Below, in pieces: positions 1 through 10,540 of a stretch of DNA of 64,000 nucleotides (its first letter is position 1; each line of letters begins with the position of its first letter). The notes below the pieces were generated by a model that saw only the letters and a program-made list of their open reading frames with translations, searched no databases and was not told where the DNA came from. Source of the stretch: Fallopia convolvulus (Eukaryota; Streptophyta; Magnoliopsida; Caryophyllales; Polygonaceae); NCBI GenBank assembly GCA_964016875.1, contig OZ024720.1, positions 19,270,242-19,334,241 of the forward strand, written 5' to 3'. The position numbers and the translations under genes are program-made.

Positions 1-674
1 TCCTCATCTCGTAATTCTTTTCTATTCATCGAGTCTCTTTTATTGCAAAATCTTACAAAAAAACTAGATTCACGAGCTCACATACGGAGCTTGATACATA
101 TCGAAACACTATCGTTGAGCTTGTAGATGATTTTGCTATTTTAGATTTGTGCAAGCAACAAAAGAAGACATTTCCAACACTAGCAAGGATCGTCGCTCAA
201 GTACTAGCTGTTCCATCTTCAACGGTAGCGGTGGAGCAAAAGTTTAGCCAAGGTGGCCACATCTTAGACGTTGGGAGATCGAGATTGGCACTCGATGCAT
301 TGGAAGCTCAAGTTTGTGTCGACGATTGGAAGAGGGTGGAACTTAGATCACAATCAATGAACTATACGGAGTCATCGGATGATGTACTAGATGATGGAAC
401 AAGCCAAGGTTCTTCCATCGATTCCGTCGGGTCGTCTTGGGTAAGTAGCCAAGCGGGGTTTCGTATCGAAGATAAGAGAACTACGTGGGATTTGCTTTCT
501 CTACAACATCGAGAGCATATGTAGGCAAATTAATATCATGTTCAAGGCCTTCTTTTCCCAACATTTCACTTCCCAAACTGGCGGAATCGGCAAACCGCAA
601 TCGCGGTTTGTGTAGTCGTTGCTCCGTGATTGCGGTTTATACAACCGCGGTCGCGGTTCCTCTTACAACGACAA
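1..674 (+). mobile_element. hAT transposon, 3' portion (left end outside window)
   Basis: The first 524 bases encode the C-terminal end of a hAT transposase. The following ~150 bases are its 3' non-coding tail. A diverged copy of the tail (from the GTAAGTAGC motif at about 439) recurs at about 17138-17370, which shows that both belong to the same hAT family. The tail is rich in CGCGGT-type motifs near 590-655. It is cut by the Pack-MULE at 684, with the target duplication at 675-683. The element's own terminal inverted repeat could not be placed. Confidence 0.75.
15..524 (+). pseudogene. hAT transposase, C-terminal dimerisation domain
   Basis: Reading from position 15, after an in-frame TAA at 12-14, the frame is open to the TAG at 522-524. 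It contains the hallmark hAT C-terminal dimerisation block: KTFPTLARIVAQVLAVP, then STVAVEQKFSQGG, then a D-VGRSRLALDALEAQVCVDDW stretch (DW at about 319-324). In the family this domain lets transposase monomers assemble at the transposon ends in the nucleus. Upstream, an ELDTYRN segment matches the acidic lead-in to the domain, but the usual tryptophan-rich pair before it is missing. The catalytic RNase-H-like core lies outside the window, and a stop precedes this part, so I call it a remnant. Residues after the domain (serine- and aspartate-rich tail) are low complexity. Family assignment is firm; activity is unlikely. Confidence 0.85.
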
Positions 675-683
675 TATTTCTAA

Positions 684-797
684 GGGAAATTCCGTCTGGT
701 ACCCCCAAGTTTATGGCTTTTCCGGATGGTGCCCCCCAAAAAAACTTAATCCGTAAAATACCCCTGAGTTTTTGAAAAATTCCTGTCCGTGCCCTTT
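684..797 (+). repeat. Left terminal inverted repeat of Pack-MULE
   Basis: About 114 bp, the near-perfect inverse complement of 2980-3092. It differs by a handful of substitutions and by the length of one C/A run (about 732-746). Confidence 0.9.
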
Positions 798-925
798 AAC
801 TCATTTTCCTTACATTAGTACATAACTCCGTTAAAAGTTTTACATAAAAGAAAAAGAAAAATAATACCGAAAGAAAGGATTTGAGTTGTCAAAAAAAATC
901 AAAATCGTTATGTAGACCTCCGGAA

Positions 926-2905
926 TTATCTACGTTCGGCTGGTTTTTGCTGTTGTCGACGATTTCGCTGGGCCGCGGCGGTGGCGATTGGGTGGCTCTG
1001 GTACGCTTTCATGTACTCGCATTCCGCCAAGGAGGGATGTGCATCCCTTTCTTCTTCAAGCTCTGCTTCGCCGCCTCCGACAAGACGGAGACGATCTGCT
1101 CGAGCCGATCTGCCTTGCTGACGAATATGAACAGAAGAGATTGAAGGATTGTCTTGTACGTTCCCGTCGATCGAGCGATTTCAAACTCCGATATGAAATC
1201 AATGTCAATCAGGAGTCTCTCCCCGCCGGACATTACCACATCTATGTATTTGTATTCCCCTATTGAAGAATTTAGGGCAAATTTCAATCTCAAAGAGTAC
1301 AGATTATGATGACTTTATTCCGATTGATATGAGAAATTTGACAAATCTTTGGTTCTTTATATCTTGTTGTTTGACAAATGGGAATAATCAAACTTTGTTA
1401 TGTCAGCATTTCAAGATCTTCAGTCCTTTGCATCTACAATGCCTCCTGCTTTGATCTGAAAGATGTACAACTTATGTCAAGGAAAACACATAACTGAAGA
1501 GAAGTGTTGAATAAAATGTTATCAGTTGACAGAAAAGGGTAGGAGCTTCAGTTTTGAGATAGTTTAGATGGTTATAGATTGATGACAGTATAATAATGAA
1601 TTGGGAAAGGATACAGATTCAGCCTCTGGAAGATTTGGGGCCTCAAACACCTTCTTCAGATCAATCACGAACACTCCACCACCCGGGTCATAAATGACTG
1701 CAACAGAATTGAAATTCAATGTAAAGTTGATTAGTAATTGGTAACTTTCTAATACTACACCATTGAGAGATTATTAGTGATGTCCACTGTCCAGAAAGAG
1801 ATAATTGAGTGACAAATATGTGCCACATATATGCCACTTTCAGTCAATAGCACCTAAAACCAAGCTCGTTTATGCACATAAATACTATACTAGTTGTCTG
1901 GTTAACCATCACAAACAGCAATAAGCATTTTTCATAGAAGATATCAGTGTTATAGCCACATGCAAATTTCCTAAACACTTGGATTCTTAAGTAATACCAA
2001 TTTAACTGACCACATTTAATGAGATATTAGGAAAACTTTTATTCTATCCTTCTATCTTTCCCTTAATTATGGTTAGAAGATCTATGTATAGCCATTAGTA
2101 GAAGATCCCCTTTCTTTATCTTTGGCTAAGAATATCTCTTGAATGGGAATAGGATATCTGTTAGTTTATTTTATGCGTAATTAACGTCTCTGGATGAAGT
2201 ATATTAACAACCTTTCGTGTACATGTTCAGACACAGAAAATAAAATTCACGTTAAGATTGATTGTGTAATAGCATTCATTATTTACATTAGTTTAGTGCT
2301 AGTAGCTTGACTAGTAAACACCATTGAATTCCTTAGCTATCTTCAGTAGACGGGAGAGCATCTGAGCTAGTTTTTGCTGCAGAAATTTCTCTCAATCATG
2401 CTTGTACAAGGCACCAAGTTCTAGAGATGCGAAATTGAAATTCAACAATAATGAATTTAGAATTGGAAGAAGCTTCAGAAGAACTAGTTGAAGAAGCAAA
2501 AGACAAGCGGATATGTTACCTTGATAGCGTCAATTAAATTGCCATAGGAGCAACCGGCTGATTCGCTCAGGAAGTCGATTTCATCTTCAGAGCTATCGTT
2601 GTTGCTCCCATTGAAGCAATTGCAGCTATTGCGGCCGCATTTAGCCGTCGTGATAGCCACCGATTGCTTGTCGTTGTTGTCCTCGATGAAATTCTGAAAC
2701 CATATTCGCTAGGCACAACGAGCTCGGCTCAAAATTGGTGCCGACTGTACAGTCCTTCGAAATGTGAGCCTCGCCTCCGGCGACGATCTGCTTCTCGGCG
2801 GTGGAGCGCGGAGGACACAAGGGAATTGCCGATCGAACAGCCCCATGATTGCCGGAATTGGGAGCTCGAGTTGTCTTGGTTTGTCCGGCGGAAAAACACT
2901 TCCGA
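926..2905 (-). pseudogene. Captured DUF506 / PDDEXK-like plant gene copy
   Basis: Read on the minus strand, this is a multi-exon copy of a plant DUF506 (PDDEXK_6-like) gene, a family of unknown biochemical function. Exon 1 (~2905-2520) shows LFDRQFPCVLR, EPSSLCLANMV, VQNFIEDNNDKQS, a CNCFNG block and DSSEDEIDFLSESAG, and ends at a canonical donor (CAAG|GTAACA, intron from 2519 downward). A following exon near 2430-2380 shows NLVPCTSMIERN. The last exon (~1293-926) shows YKYIDVV, GERLLIDIDF, EFEIARST, a KADRLEQIVSVLSEAAKQS stretch and KKKGMHIPPWR, and ends at a stop (926-928). Damage seen: a one-base insertion near 2699 (GTTTCAG), a stop shortly after SKN in exon 2, and a frameshift after PPWR near 1027. 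Introns are retained, so capture was from genomic DNA, not from mRNA. Expression cannot be judged here. Confidence 0.8.
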
Positions 2906-2979
2906 TTGCACTCAATTTAATGCTTTCTTTTCCCTTTTTTTACATAGGTATATAAACGGAAGTTGGAGTATATTTAAGA

Positions 2980-3092
2980 TAGGGCACGGGCAGGAATTTT
3001 TCAAAAACTCAAGGGTATTCTACGGATTAAGTTTTTTTTTTGGGCACCATCCGGAAAAGTCATAAACTCGGGGGTACGAGACGGAATTTCCC
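2980..3092 (-). repeat. Right terminal inverted repeat of Pack-MULE
   Basis: Inverse complement of 684-797. The outer end reads GGAATTTCCC, followed directly by the 9-bp duplication at 3093-3101. Confidence 0.9.
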
Positions 3093-3101
3093 TATTTCTA
3101 A

Positions 3102-3416
3102 TGGTCTCATTGCTTCAAACGACTATTTCCATCCTAATTCCTATCCATTTACCCATATAAATAACAAATCTCACCTTCAACTTCATTTACACCATTCTTT
3201 TACTCTCTTATCTTTCTCTAATAGACTAATACTTCCCTTCCTAATCTTTTTCAAAAATGAAAAACCAAGGCCAAGGGTTGAAATACGAAATTTTCACAAA
3301 TCACTTCGCCAAAGACAATGTATTGGATGAGCAAGGATGATGTGATGTCAAGTGCAACTTTTGTATTTCGGGGTACAAATGGAAGTCGGGTGGAGGTTAT
3401 GAAACCTTGACTCAAA
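3102..3416 (+). mobile_element. hAT deletion derivative, 5' half with BED finger start
   Basis: A pyrimidine-rich leader with TATAAATA-like sequence near 3155 leads to an ATG at 3257. The frame reads MKNQGQGLKYEIFTNHFAKD, then an in-frame TGA at about 3329, then the BED zinc-finger start: KCNFC (the two cysteines), YKWKSGGGYETLTQ. It breaks off after the CAA codon at 3413-3415, exactly where the 13.7-kb insertion begins. BED fingers are the N-terminal DNA-binding domain of hAT transposases. The other half of the finger is at 17103. Confidence 0.8.
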
Positions 3417-3906
3417 TGTAATATCCGCTAAATTCTAAATAAATAAAATGGGTAATTATCCCAATAATTTTTTTCTCTCTAAAAAGAGAATTAATAAACT
3501 TTATAATTTCATATTATATTATGAAAGGTTACAAAAGTTTACTACAATGACAATTAAGAATTTGATTAAATATATTATGCAAGTCGAATATCTATTTAAG
3601 TATTTTCTCTTAAAAAGAGAGGTTAATTATTTTTATAATTGTCTTAATAAATTATAAAAATGTTATAAATGTAACATCCGCAATATTCCAAGGTGTTTAA
3701 AACCATTATAATATAATTTATAATCCTTTTTCTCTATAACAAGAGAATTTAAATAATTTGAATAAATAATTTCAAGAATATATATTATAAAGGATTATGA
3801 AGGCATAAAAGCATTCAAATAAACATAAGGCTTTTATAAATTTCGAAATTTTTAAATAATGGAGTGTACAAGACTAATAATAAGTACAAGACAATTTAAA
3901 TAAAAA

Positions 3907-4000
3907 GGAGTCAAGAGCCGGGACTTGAACCCGAGACCTCTTGCGTCTCCCCCTCACACATACACACACACACACACACACTCCAAATCCGCTATGCTAT
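3907..4000 (-). other. tRNA-derived SINE-like head (A and B boxes)
   Basis: On the minus strand TAGCATAGCGG (3989-3999) fits the RNA polymerase III A box. GGTTCAAGTCC (3921-3931) fits the B box inside a T-arm-like stem (GGGTTCAAGTCCC flanked by complementary bases). A CA/TG microsatellite separates the boxes. There is no complete cloverleaf, so a functional tRNA gene is unlikely. It is most likely a SINE 5' region or degenerate tRNA copy. Confidence 0.45.
3955..3981. repeat. (CA)n microsatellite
   Basis: An uninterrupted run of about 10 CA units with one imperfect unit to its left. Confidence 0.95.
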
Positions 4001-5276
4001 AGTAACTTATCTGCTCAAATACCCAACCTTTTATTATTAAACCCTCCTATCTCCTTCTTCAAACAAGTCAGATTTCTGCCTGACTGATCTGACGCTTCTC
4101 CAATACATGTCAATGGAGCCTTCCATTCCCCATTCTTGCTTGTAAGACCAACTCTATTACATCATGAAGCTTACATCATCATCAAACAAGCACAACTCTA
4201 CCCAATCCTCATCAATTAAGCCATTCTCCATTGGTGAAATTCCATTGACATATCACCAAAATTGCTTTCCTTGCCTATTTAAATGGCTGATTTCCTCATT
4301 AGAATTCACACAAACACTTCTCTTCTCTCCTCTAGCAACTTTTGCAATTTCAAATCCTCCAAAAATTCAACCTAAATGCAAATTCTCCATTGTTGATTTT
4401 TTTCCAAAACCCCACACAAAAACCCTTGTTCACCTCTTTTCGGGCGTCGGGCCACCACACCCTCCGACCAGACCATCGGCCATCGTGCACGCGCCGCCCG
4501 ACCGCCCAGGGAACCGCCGGAGTAGCTTGGTGCCCTGCCTGGTGTCGTTTGTCGTTCGTCCGCCTGGTTCTCTCTGGTTTTCGTACGTGAAGACAAAAGC
4601 AAAAGAAGGCAAGGAGAAGTTTGGGCCTAATTTTTTTGGGTAATCCTAATTAACTTGGGTCTATTAATTTTGGGCCCAACTATCTAATTAAATCAGATTT
4701 TACTTTTCAAATTTAATTGCTTCTACACTTTTTTAATGAAAATAAACATGCATGCTTAATACTCGAGAGAAAATAAATTTCACGAATTATAAAATAAATC
4801 CTAATAAATTGCAAGGATTACAATAGTGTTTTTTAGCATGTAAATGATGAATTTAAAAATATATTACTTGGTTGTATTTTATTTTAATAATTAAAGAAAT
4901 AGATTAAGATAAAATTGAGTTATTAAAATATGACTATATTAAAAAGGAATTTGCCTTGCATCTCCTTGATATTATTGTAAACTTGGAAAAAGTATAGATG
5001 AGATATTCTTATCATAAGATACTTTTATATGATGAAGTTAAAGACTAAAAAAGTTAAATTAAATAAATAAGTTGCATGTGTTTTTATATAAAGTAATACA
5101 TTATATTAAACATGGGAAATTTGTAAATAAAATCATAGGAATTTAAAATATGAGTTTATATACTTGAAAAGTATAATATAAGTAATAAGTATACTCTATT
5201 TAAGGATATTATAACAAAAGACCTAAGTTGTTAGAAAAGATATACTAGCAATATTATAATATTTGTACAAATAAAA
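4001..5276. other. Non-coding part of the 3417-17102 insertion
   Basis: Positions 4020-4640 look like the transcribed-leader side of an LTR: TATTTAAATGG near 4277, then C/T-rich sequence, then a GC-rich block (4440-4580). The open frames across 4164-4643 lack recognisable domains. From 4640 to 5276 the sequence is strongly AT-rich without ORFs. Confidence 0.4.
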
Positions 5277-5951
5277 TCTACTGTATATATAAAAGCGATA
5301 AAGTTTGGAGCCACCACATTGCGCCACATCAGCTTTGTCCACATGTCGCTTCTAGAATACGTCACATCGGATTTTGCCACATGTCGTCTTTTACTTAAGC
5401 CATGTCATGTAATTTTTGACATGTCATATGCCACATCGTATTATTTTCACTCCGTCACTTAAGCCATGTCATGTAATTTTTTACTTAAGCCATAAGAAAT
5501 GCTTTCCTTATAAAAAATATTTTATATAAACAGATAATTATTGGCCTATATATTTTGATAAATCTATGTTTTTAATCAAAATATTTGCTTATGAGATCAA
5601 AATATTTGCTTATGAGAAGTTTGGTCAAAATACTTTACTTTTATTGCAACTCACAATTTGAAAATTTACCTTAACAATTTATGAGCATTGTATATATTAT
5701 TCTCATTATTTAAAAATTTACCATAACATATTATGAGCATTATATATATATTATTCTCATTATTTAAACTTAATAATTTAAATTTAATTTGTTTTATTTG
5801 ATTTTAAAAAAAAAATATTTTTTATACATATTACGATCAACAAATTACTTGCATTAAATTTTATATTATATACTTTTTTATTAATATTTTTTTATAGTAT
5901 ATCTAAAAAATATCGAGTCATAGTCGTGCATGGCACGACGGGGACAACTAG
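5277..5951 (+). mobile_element. Non-autonomous Helitron, 675 bp
   Basis: The element begins TCTACTGTATATATAAAAG and ends CTAG at 5948-5951. Ten to fifteen bases before the end is a short hairpin, CGTGC-ATG-GCACG (5927-5939). The flanking host bases are A (5276) and T (5952), the A|T insertion site Helitrons use without target duplication. 5'-TC, 3' hairpin plus CTRR, and AT insertion are the established Helitron hallmarks. It encodes no Rep/helicase. Inside are repeated GCCACAT/CCATGTCATGT motifs (5310-5490). Confidence 0.85.
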
Positions 5952-6380
5952 TATTTATAAATCTTGTGACATGGAAAACCCTCTTTAATAAGATAAGGAA
6001 TTTCTCTTGATAATATTATATGGAAAGTATAATATGATTACTTTTAACATAATATGGGAAACTTAATGTCTTTTATAACATAAAAAGGATTGCATGTCTT
6101 ATAAGGATTTATGTTAAGATGAAAATATAATATAATAACAAGCCATAAAAGATATTTAATGATCAAGTTATGGGTAAAAGATATTTATAAAGAAAGTATA
6201 AAGATATATCATATATTATGATAAGGGCATTTCAGACTTTTCACATGATAAGAATAGTTTTTATAGTCAATATTTCGTATAAATATGGAAACTATAATTT
6301 AATGGAAGAACAAATTTAGCCCAAAGCATTTTGGGCCATCCTATTTAGGCCCTTGTTAAGCTCTCCTATTAAATTAGCTT
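5952..6380. other. AT-rich spacer, no gene
   Basis: AT-rich sequence continuing the 3417-17102 insertion. Near 6315-6355 short GGGCC/AGGCCC motifs appear. I see no ORF or RNA gene. Confidence 0.4.
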
Positions 6381-7799
6381 TTTGTTAAGTATATAAGGCT
6401 TAAATGGTTTTTTTATTCTTTTTCCCTCTCTCTCGTGCGTGCGTCTTCTCTCCCGTGTTCTTCCCCCATCCACTCTTGCAAAAACCAAAACCGATTCTCA
6501 ACTGCAAAAAATGGTTCGAGGACGTCGATTTCAAGTCGGAATTCGTAGTGCAATTTGTATTTGAAGTTAACTTGAAGTTCATTCTCGAGATTCTGGTGTT
6601 TTGTGCAACTGGATTTCGTTTTGTGATCGTCCACAAACCTCTACTTCAGGTTAGTTTTTTTTTGTTCGTGTGATCATTGAATTTTGTTCGATCTTCTTCG
6701 ATTTTGTGTTTGGATTTTGCTTTATGCTTTGTTTTTTCGGTTTGTTTGTCGATTCGAAGATTAGTTGCATGAGGTGATAGTAATGACATGTTTTGGTTCG
6801 TTTGATGACATTGTTTTCGTTCTTGTGTATTTTTTGTTTCAATTCTTCTTTTTTGTTTTGCATTGTTTATCTGTTTGGATGTTGTGAAGTCAAATTCTCG
6901 ATTTCGATTTTATGCTGAATAGTGATGACATATTGTAACTATGCTTATGACATTACGTTTTTGTGATGACAGATTATAACTATGATTAGATTATCACCTT
7001 TCATGATTATTTGTGATGATAGTAACATATTCATGCAATATGTTGTTTATTTTGCTGTGCAAGTTATGATTATAGTTGTTTGTGATGACAGTTGAGAAAT
7101 GTTGTATTTGCTTGTGATGACAGTGGCTTTTTTTATGTCTAGGGGTTGTGATGACAGTTGTTGCTATTGATGGTAGTATATTGATTATATTTGTGTTTTA
7201 TTGACATTAGTGATGACAAAGACTTTTTCTTATGTTTTAGGGGTTGTGATGATAATTGTTTGTGATGACAGTTGCCTTTTATTATGTTTATTTGTTACGA
7301 TGACAATGTTGCTATTGATGATAATATATTGTTTCTAATTGTGTTACAATGACATATTAGTGATGACAAAGTGTTTTCTTGAGAGTTGAGATATGTCGTA
7401 TTTTTGCTCTGCGATGATAGTTGTTTGTGATGACAATGTCTCTTTCTTATGTTTCTCAGTTCTGATGACACTTGTTTAATATTGATGATAGTATATTGAT
7501 TATAATTGTGTTTTATTGACATTAGTCATGACAAAGACTTTTTTTATGTTTAGGGGTTGTGATGACAGTTGCCTTTTTCTTATGTTTTATCTGTTGTGAT
7601 GACAGTGTTGCTATTGATGATAATATATTATTTCTAATTGTGTTTCAGTGACATATTAGTGATGACAAAGTGTTTACTTGAGAGTTGAGACATGTGTTTG
7701 CTTTGTGATGATAGTTGTTTGTGATGTCAATGTCTCTTTCTTATGTTTCTCAGTTGTGATGACAAATTTTAATCAAGTCTTTTTTTTCTAGGATAAAGA
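6381..7799 (+). promoter_or_regulatory. 5' region of the Ulp1-type gene
   Basis: A C/T-rich start (6410-6470) is followed by GC-moderate sequence to about 6650, then a ~1.1-kb T-rich stretch with the densest octamer repeats. It ends TTTTTTCTAG just before GATAAAGAATGG at 7792, which looks like the end of a long leader intron before the ATG at 7800. The leader-intron reading is inference. Confidence 0.4.
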
Positions 7800-10540
7800 A
7801 TGGAGCCTAAGAAATTGCAATATATGGTACCTGTATCAAAACGATACAATGGAAGAGCAAACCAGTATCACACTCCAGATATTTTCCACCTCATCAAGTG
7901 TCATCTTACATCTGATGAGTTTAGTAGGTTAGGTCAGGGGTGCTTTGGTGCAGTGTTAAAGTTAGGTGATACTATACCACTTCGTTACAAACTTATGCAT
8001 TATGCCATCATGTGTGAGTTAAAAACTTCATATAAGCATGAGACGTGGTTTAGAATAGGGGGTAATGTGTGTCGTTATTCTTTGATGGACTTCGATGTTG
8101 TCATTGGTTTGAATTGTGAGAATTTAGGTGATGTTGATATCCCTAAAGTTGACCCCGTAGATGTCGTAGGTGTGGATAAGTGTGATTTGGATCATTTACG
8201 GTATGTTTTTATAAAAGAAAAAGATCGTTCCAAGAAGTTTAAACTTGCACACTTGTTGATCCTTGAGGTTGTTTTGCTTCCCAAATGGGATAAGGTTCCT
8301 ATAGATCCAATTCATATTGCTCTTTCAAATGATTTGGAAAAATTTTATGCTTATCCTTGGGGTAGATTGTCCTATAACGCTTTGCTCGATAGCTTGTTGC
8401 ATGTGAATCGTACCCCACGTGACCCGGAGATAATGAAAAAGCCAAACTATATACCTGGATTCAATGTGTTTGGATATCCTTTGGGATTTATGGTAATGTG
8501 TTGATATTTATTTGATTTATTTTTTGATGTTAATTGCATCTGCAATGGTGTTTTAGTGTTTCTTTTTTTTTTGTGTTGTTATAGTTGTGGATTGTGGAGA
8601 CTTTTCCAGCTTTTCGAGGCATTTGTCATCTTGCTGATAGAGGAGGTAAAAAAAAGTTCCTTATATGTTGCGTTGGCATAGCACTTCACCTCAACTTGTT
8701 GGTTGGAAAGCAATTTGTGATGTTGGGGACAAGAAACTGGTATGTTTAATTTGTTTTATTTTGATGACAGTTGAATTTGATGACAGTTGTAACTTGTAGA
8801 GTTTATTTGATGACAATTTAATTTGTTTTATTTTGATGACAGGAATGTTTGTATCCCTCGCACTCAGAATATGCTGCATTCATCACATGTGACTATCCCG
8901 ATGAGGTTGTTGACCCTGTGCACAATGATCTTGTGAAACGGATTATACTAAAGCTAAAAGCGATTGAAGATGAAGGATCTGAGTCTGATACGGAGGATGA
9001 ACTTGCTGATTTTGTTATTGCTCCACAAGATGCAATTATTGGAAAAGCCAATGTTGGTGGTAAGAGGAAGATTGGATGTACAAAGAAGATGACCCAGGTG
9101 AGTTAGGTTCAAGCTTTTTTTCTGTCTCCTCGGATGAGTTAGGTTTTGACATGCGTGGACTTTTACAAGATGTAATGTATAATTGTTCTCAACTTACTGA
9201 GCATGGACATTTGTTTGGTTCTTTGTTTCAAGCTTCAAAAGAAGGTGCAACCTCTGAGATTGATGAAAGTTTTCATAATCCAACGGTTCAATCTAATGAT
9301 GATGCAAAGGAAACGGTTGAACTTAGGAGGTCTACCAGATGTTCGTAAACCATTTTACGATTGGTATAATTATGGGTATGTTATTTATTAGTTGTGTTAT
9401 CTGTTTTTTTTGTGATGACAGTTTGCGTTGATAGTTGTTTTGACAGTTTTTGTGATGATAGTATTTCAGTATGTTTATAATGCTCTGATGACAAGCTTTT
9501 TTGTGTTGATTGCATTGTGATGACAGTAATGTGATGATGATGATGTTGACTGCATGTTTATAATGCTCTGATGACAATCTCTTTTTTTGTGTTAGTGATA
9601 AAAATGCTATTGTGGCTGGATCTGTGTTTGATAATGCTTAACAAGAAGTTTTTTAGACTGCTCAAGAGTAGAAGTCTTTGGTTAGGAGATGAGGTAAGTA
9701 TCTGATCAAATGATATTTTCTTGTTGTCAATTTAATTTTGTGGCATTTCATGTCTTCTTTGTAGCATTTCTGTGAGGCTTTGTATTATTTGAGGAAAACT
9801 ATTCATGATCATCCTGATGACTTCAAGAATGTGGTTATTATGGATTGGATTTGGTACAAGACACTCACGCCTTTTGAAGTGGAGTGTTATATTGTTCGAA
9901 ATGATGATGTGCCAAGCGATGTGTTTAATTATTTTAATGGTTGGAAGCTACTCTCTTTGGAAAATCATCGGTTCGTGGTGAGGTGACAAAGGTTTATACA
10001 CCAGTTCACCTTCCAAAAGAGAGGCGTGAACATTGGGTTGTATTGGAAATTAACTTGCATCATCGCCATATGACTGTATTTGACTGTTTTTGGGATTTGT
10101 ATACGATGGAGGAGCTTTCCAGTTATATACAGCCTTTTACAAAGCTTCTTCCGTTTCTAATGAAGAAAAGTGGGAGGTTTGATCATCTTGAGGGCCTGGA
10201 TGCTGATTTCACTTGGTCTAGAGACGCTTTGGTTTGTCAAGATTATTCCGGGTAGGTTGCCTTGTGTTATTTTAATTCAGTTATGCTGTGTAATTATGTA
10301 TATTTTTTTGGTTAACTCAGTCATTTTGTTTTATTTTTCAGCATTAATTGTGGTATCTATTGCATCAAGTATATTGAAGCTCTTGCATTGGGACTTAGCT
10401 TGGATGGTCTTAATGATGCGCAGATACTGGCGATTAGAGAGAAGATGGCCATAGATATTTTTAACTGCAATTGGGTGGTTCACCAAAAATTGGATCTGGC
10501 TGTTGGAGATGGATATAGATATATTGCTAGTGCAATGTAA
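7800..10540 (+). pseudogene. DUF1985 / Ulp1-type (C48) cysteine protease of a MULE
   Basis: Exon 1 (7800-8492) encodes a DUF1985-like domain: FHLIKCHLT, FGAVLKL, HYAIMCELKTSY, ETWFRIGG, YSLMDFDVVIGLNC. It ends at a GTAATG donor. Exon 2 (8585-8739) continues LWIVETFPAFRG but shifts frame in a run of eight A (8648-8655), after which the expected VPYMLRWHS appears. Exon 3 starts at 8843. Further frameshifts occur near 9099 and at the RRSTR motif near 9345. The C-terminal part is a Ulp1/SENP-type protease with the catalytic order His (HWVV, 10031-10033), Asp (VFDCF, 10082-10084) and Cys (INCGIYC, 10349-10351, reached by the intron 10252-10341). The end is TAA 10538-10540. Such enzymes cleave SUMO-like proteins; why MULEs carry them is unknown. 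The triad is intact but the frame is broken at least three times. Confidence 0.75.

Larger units (their letters stand above)
684..3092. mobile_element. Pack-MULE (non-autonomous Mutator-like element)
   Basis: A 2409-bp element. It is bounded by a perfect 9-bp direct repeat, TATTTCTAA, at 675-683 and 3093-3101, and begins GGGAAATTCC and ends GGAATTTCCC. Long inverted repeats of about 113 bp sit at both ends. Nine-base target duplications with long TIRs are the Mutator/MULE signature. It encodes no transposase but carries an antisense plant gene copy (926-2905), which is the definition of a Pack-MULE. It sits at the junction between two hAT remnants. Confidence 0.9.

Noticed and set aside
3907..4000. 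A functional tRNA gene
   Set aside because: Only the two promoter boxes are present; the acceptor stem and cloverleaf cannot be drawn because of the microsatellite.
4164..4643. A 159-codon ORF and an overlapping antisense ORF
   Set aside because: Both strands are open in a GC-rich block without motifs; more likely an LTR leader than a gene.
6778..7770. A CRISPR-like array, because of regularly repeated short motifs
   Set aside because: The repeats are 8-10 bp, irregularly spaced and imperfect, in plant nuclear DNA; no array structure.
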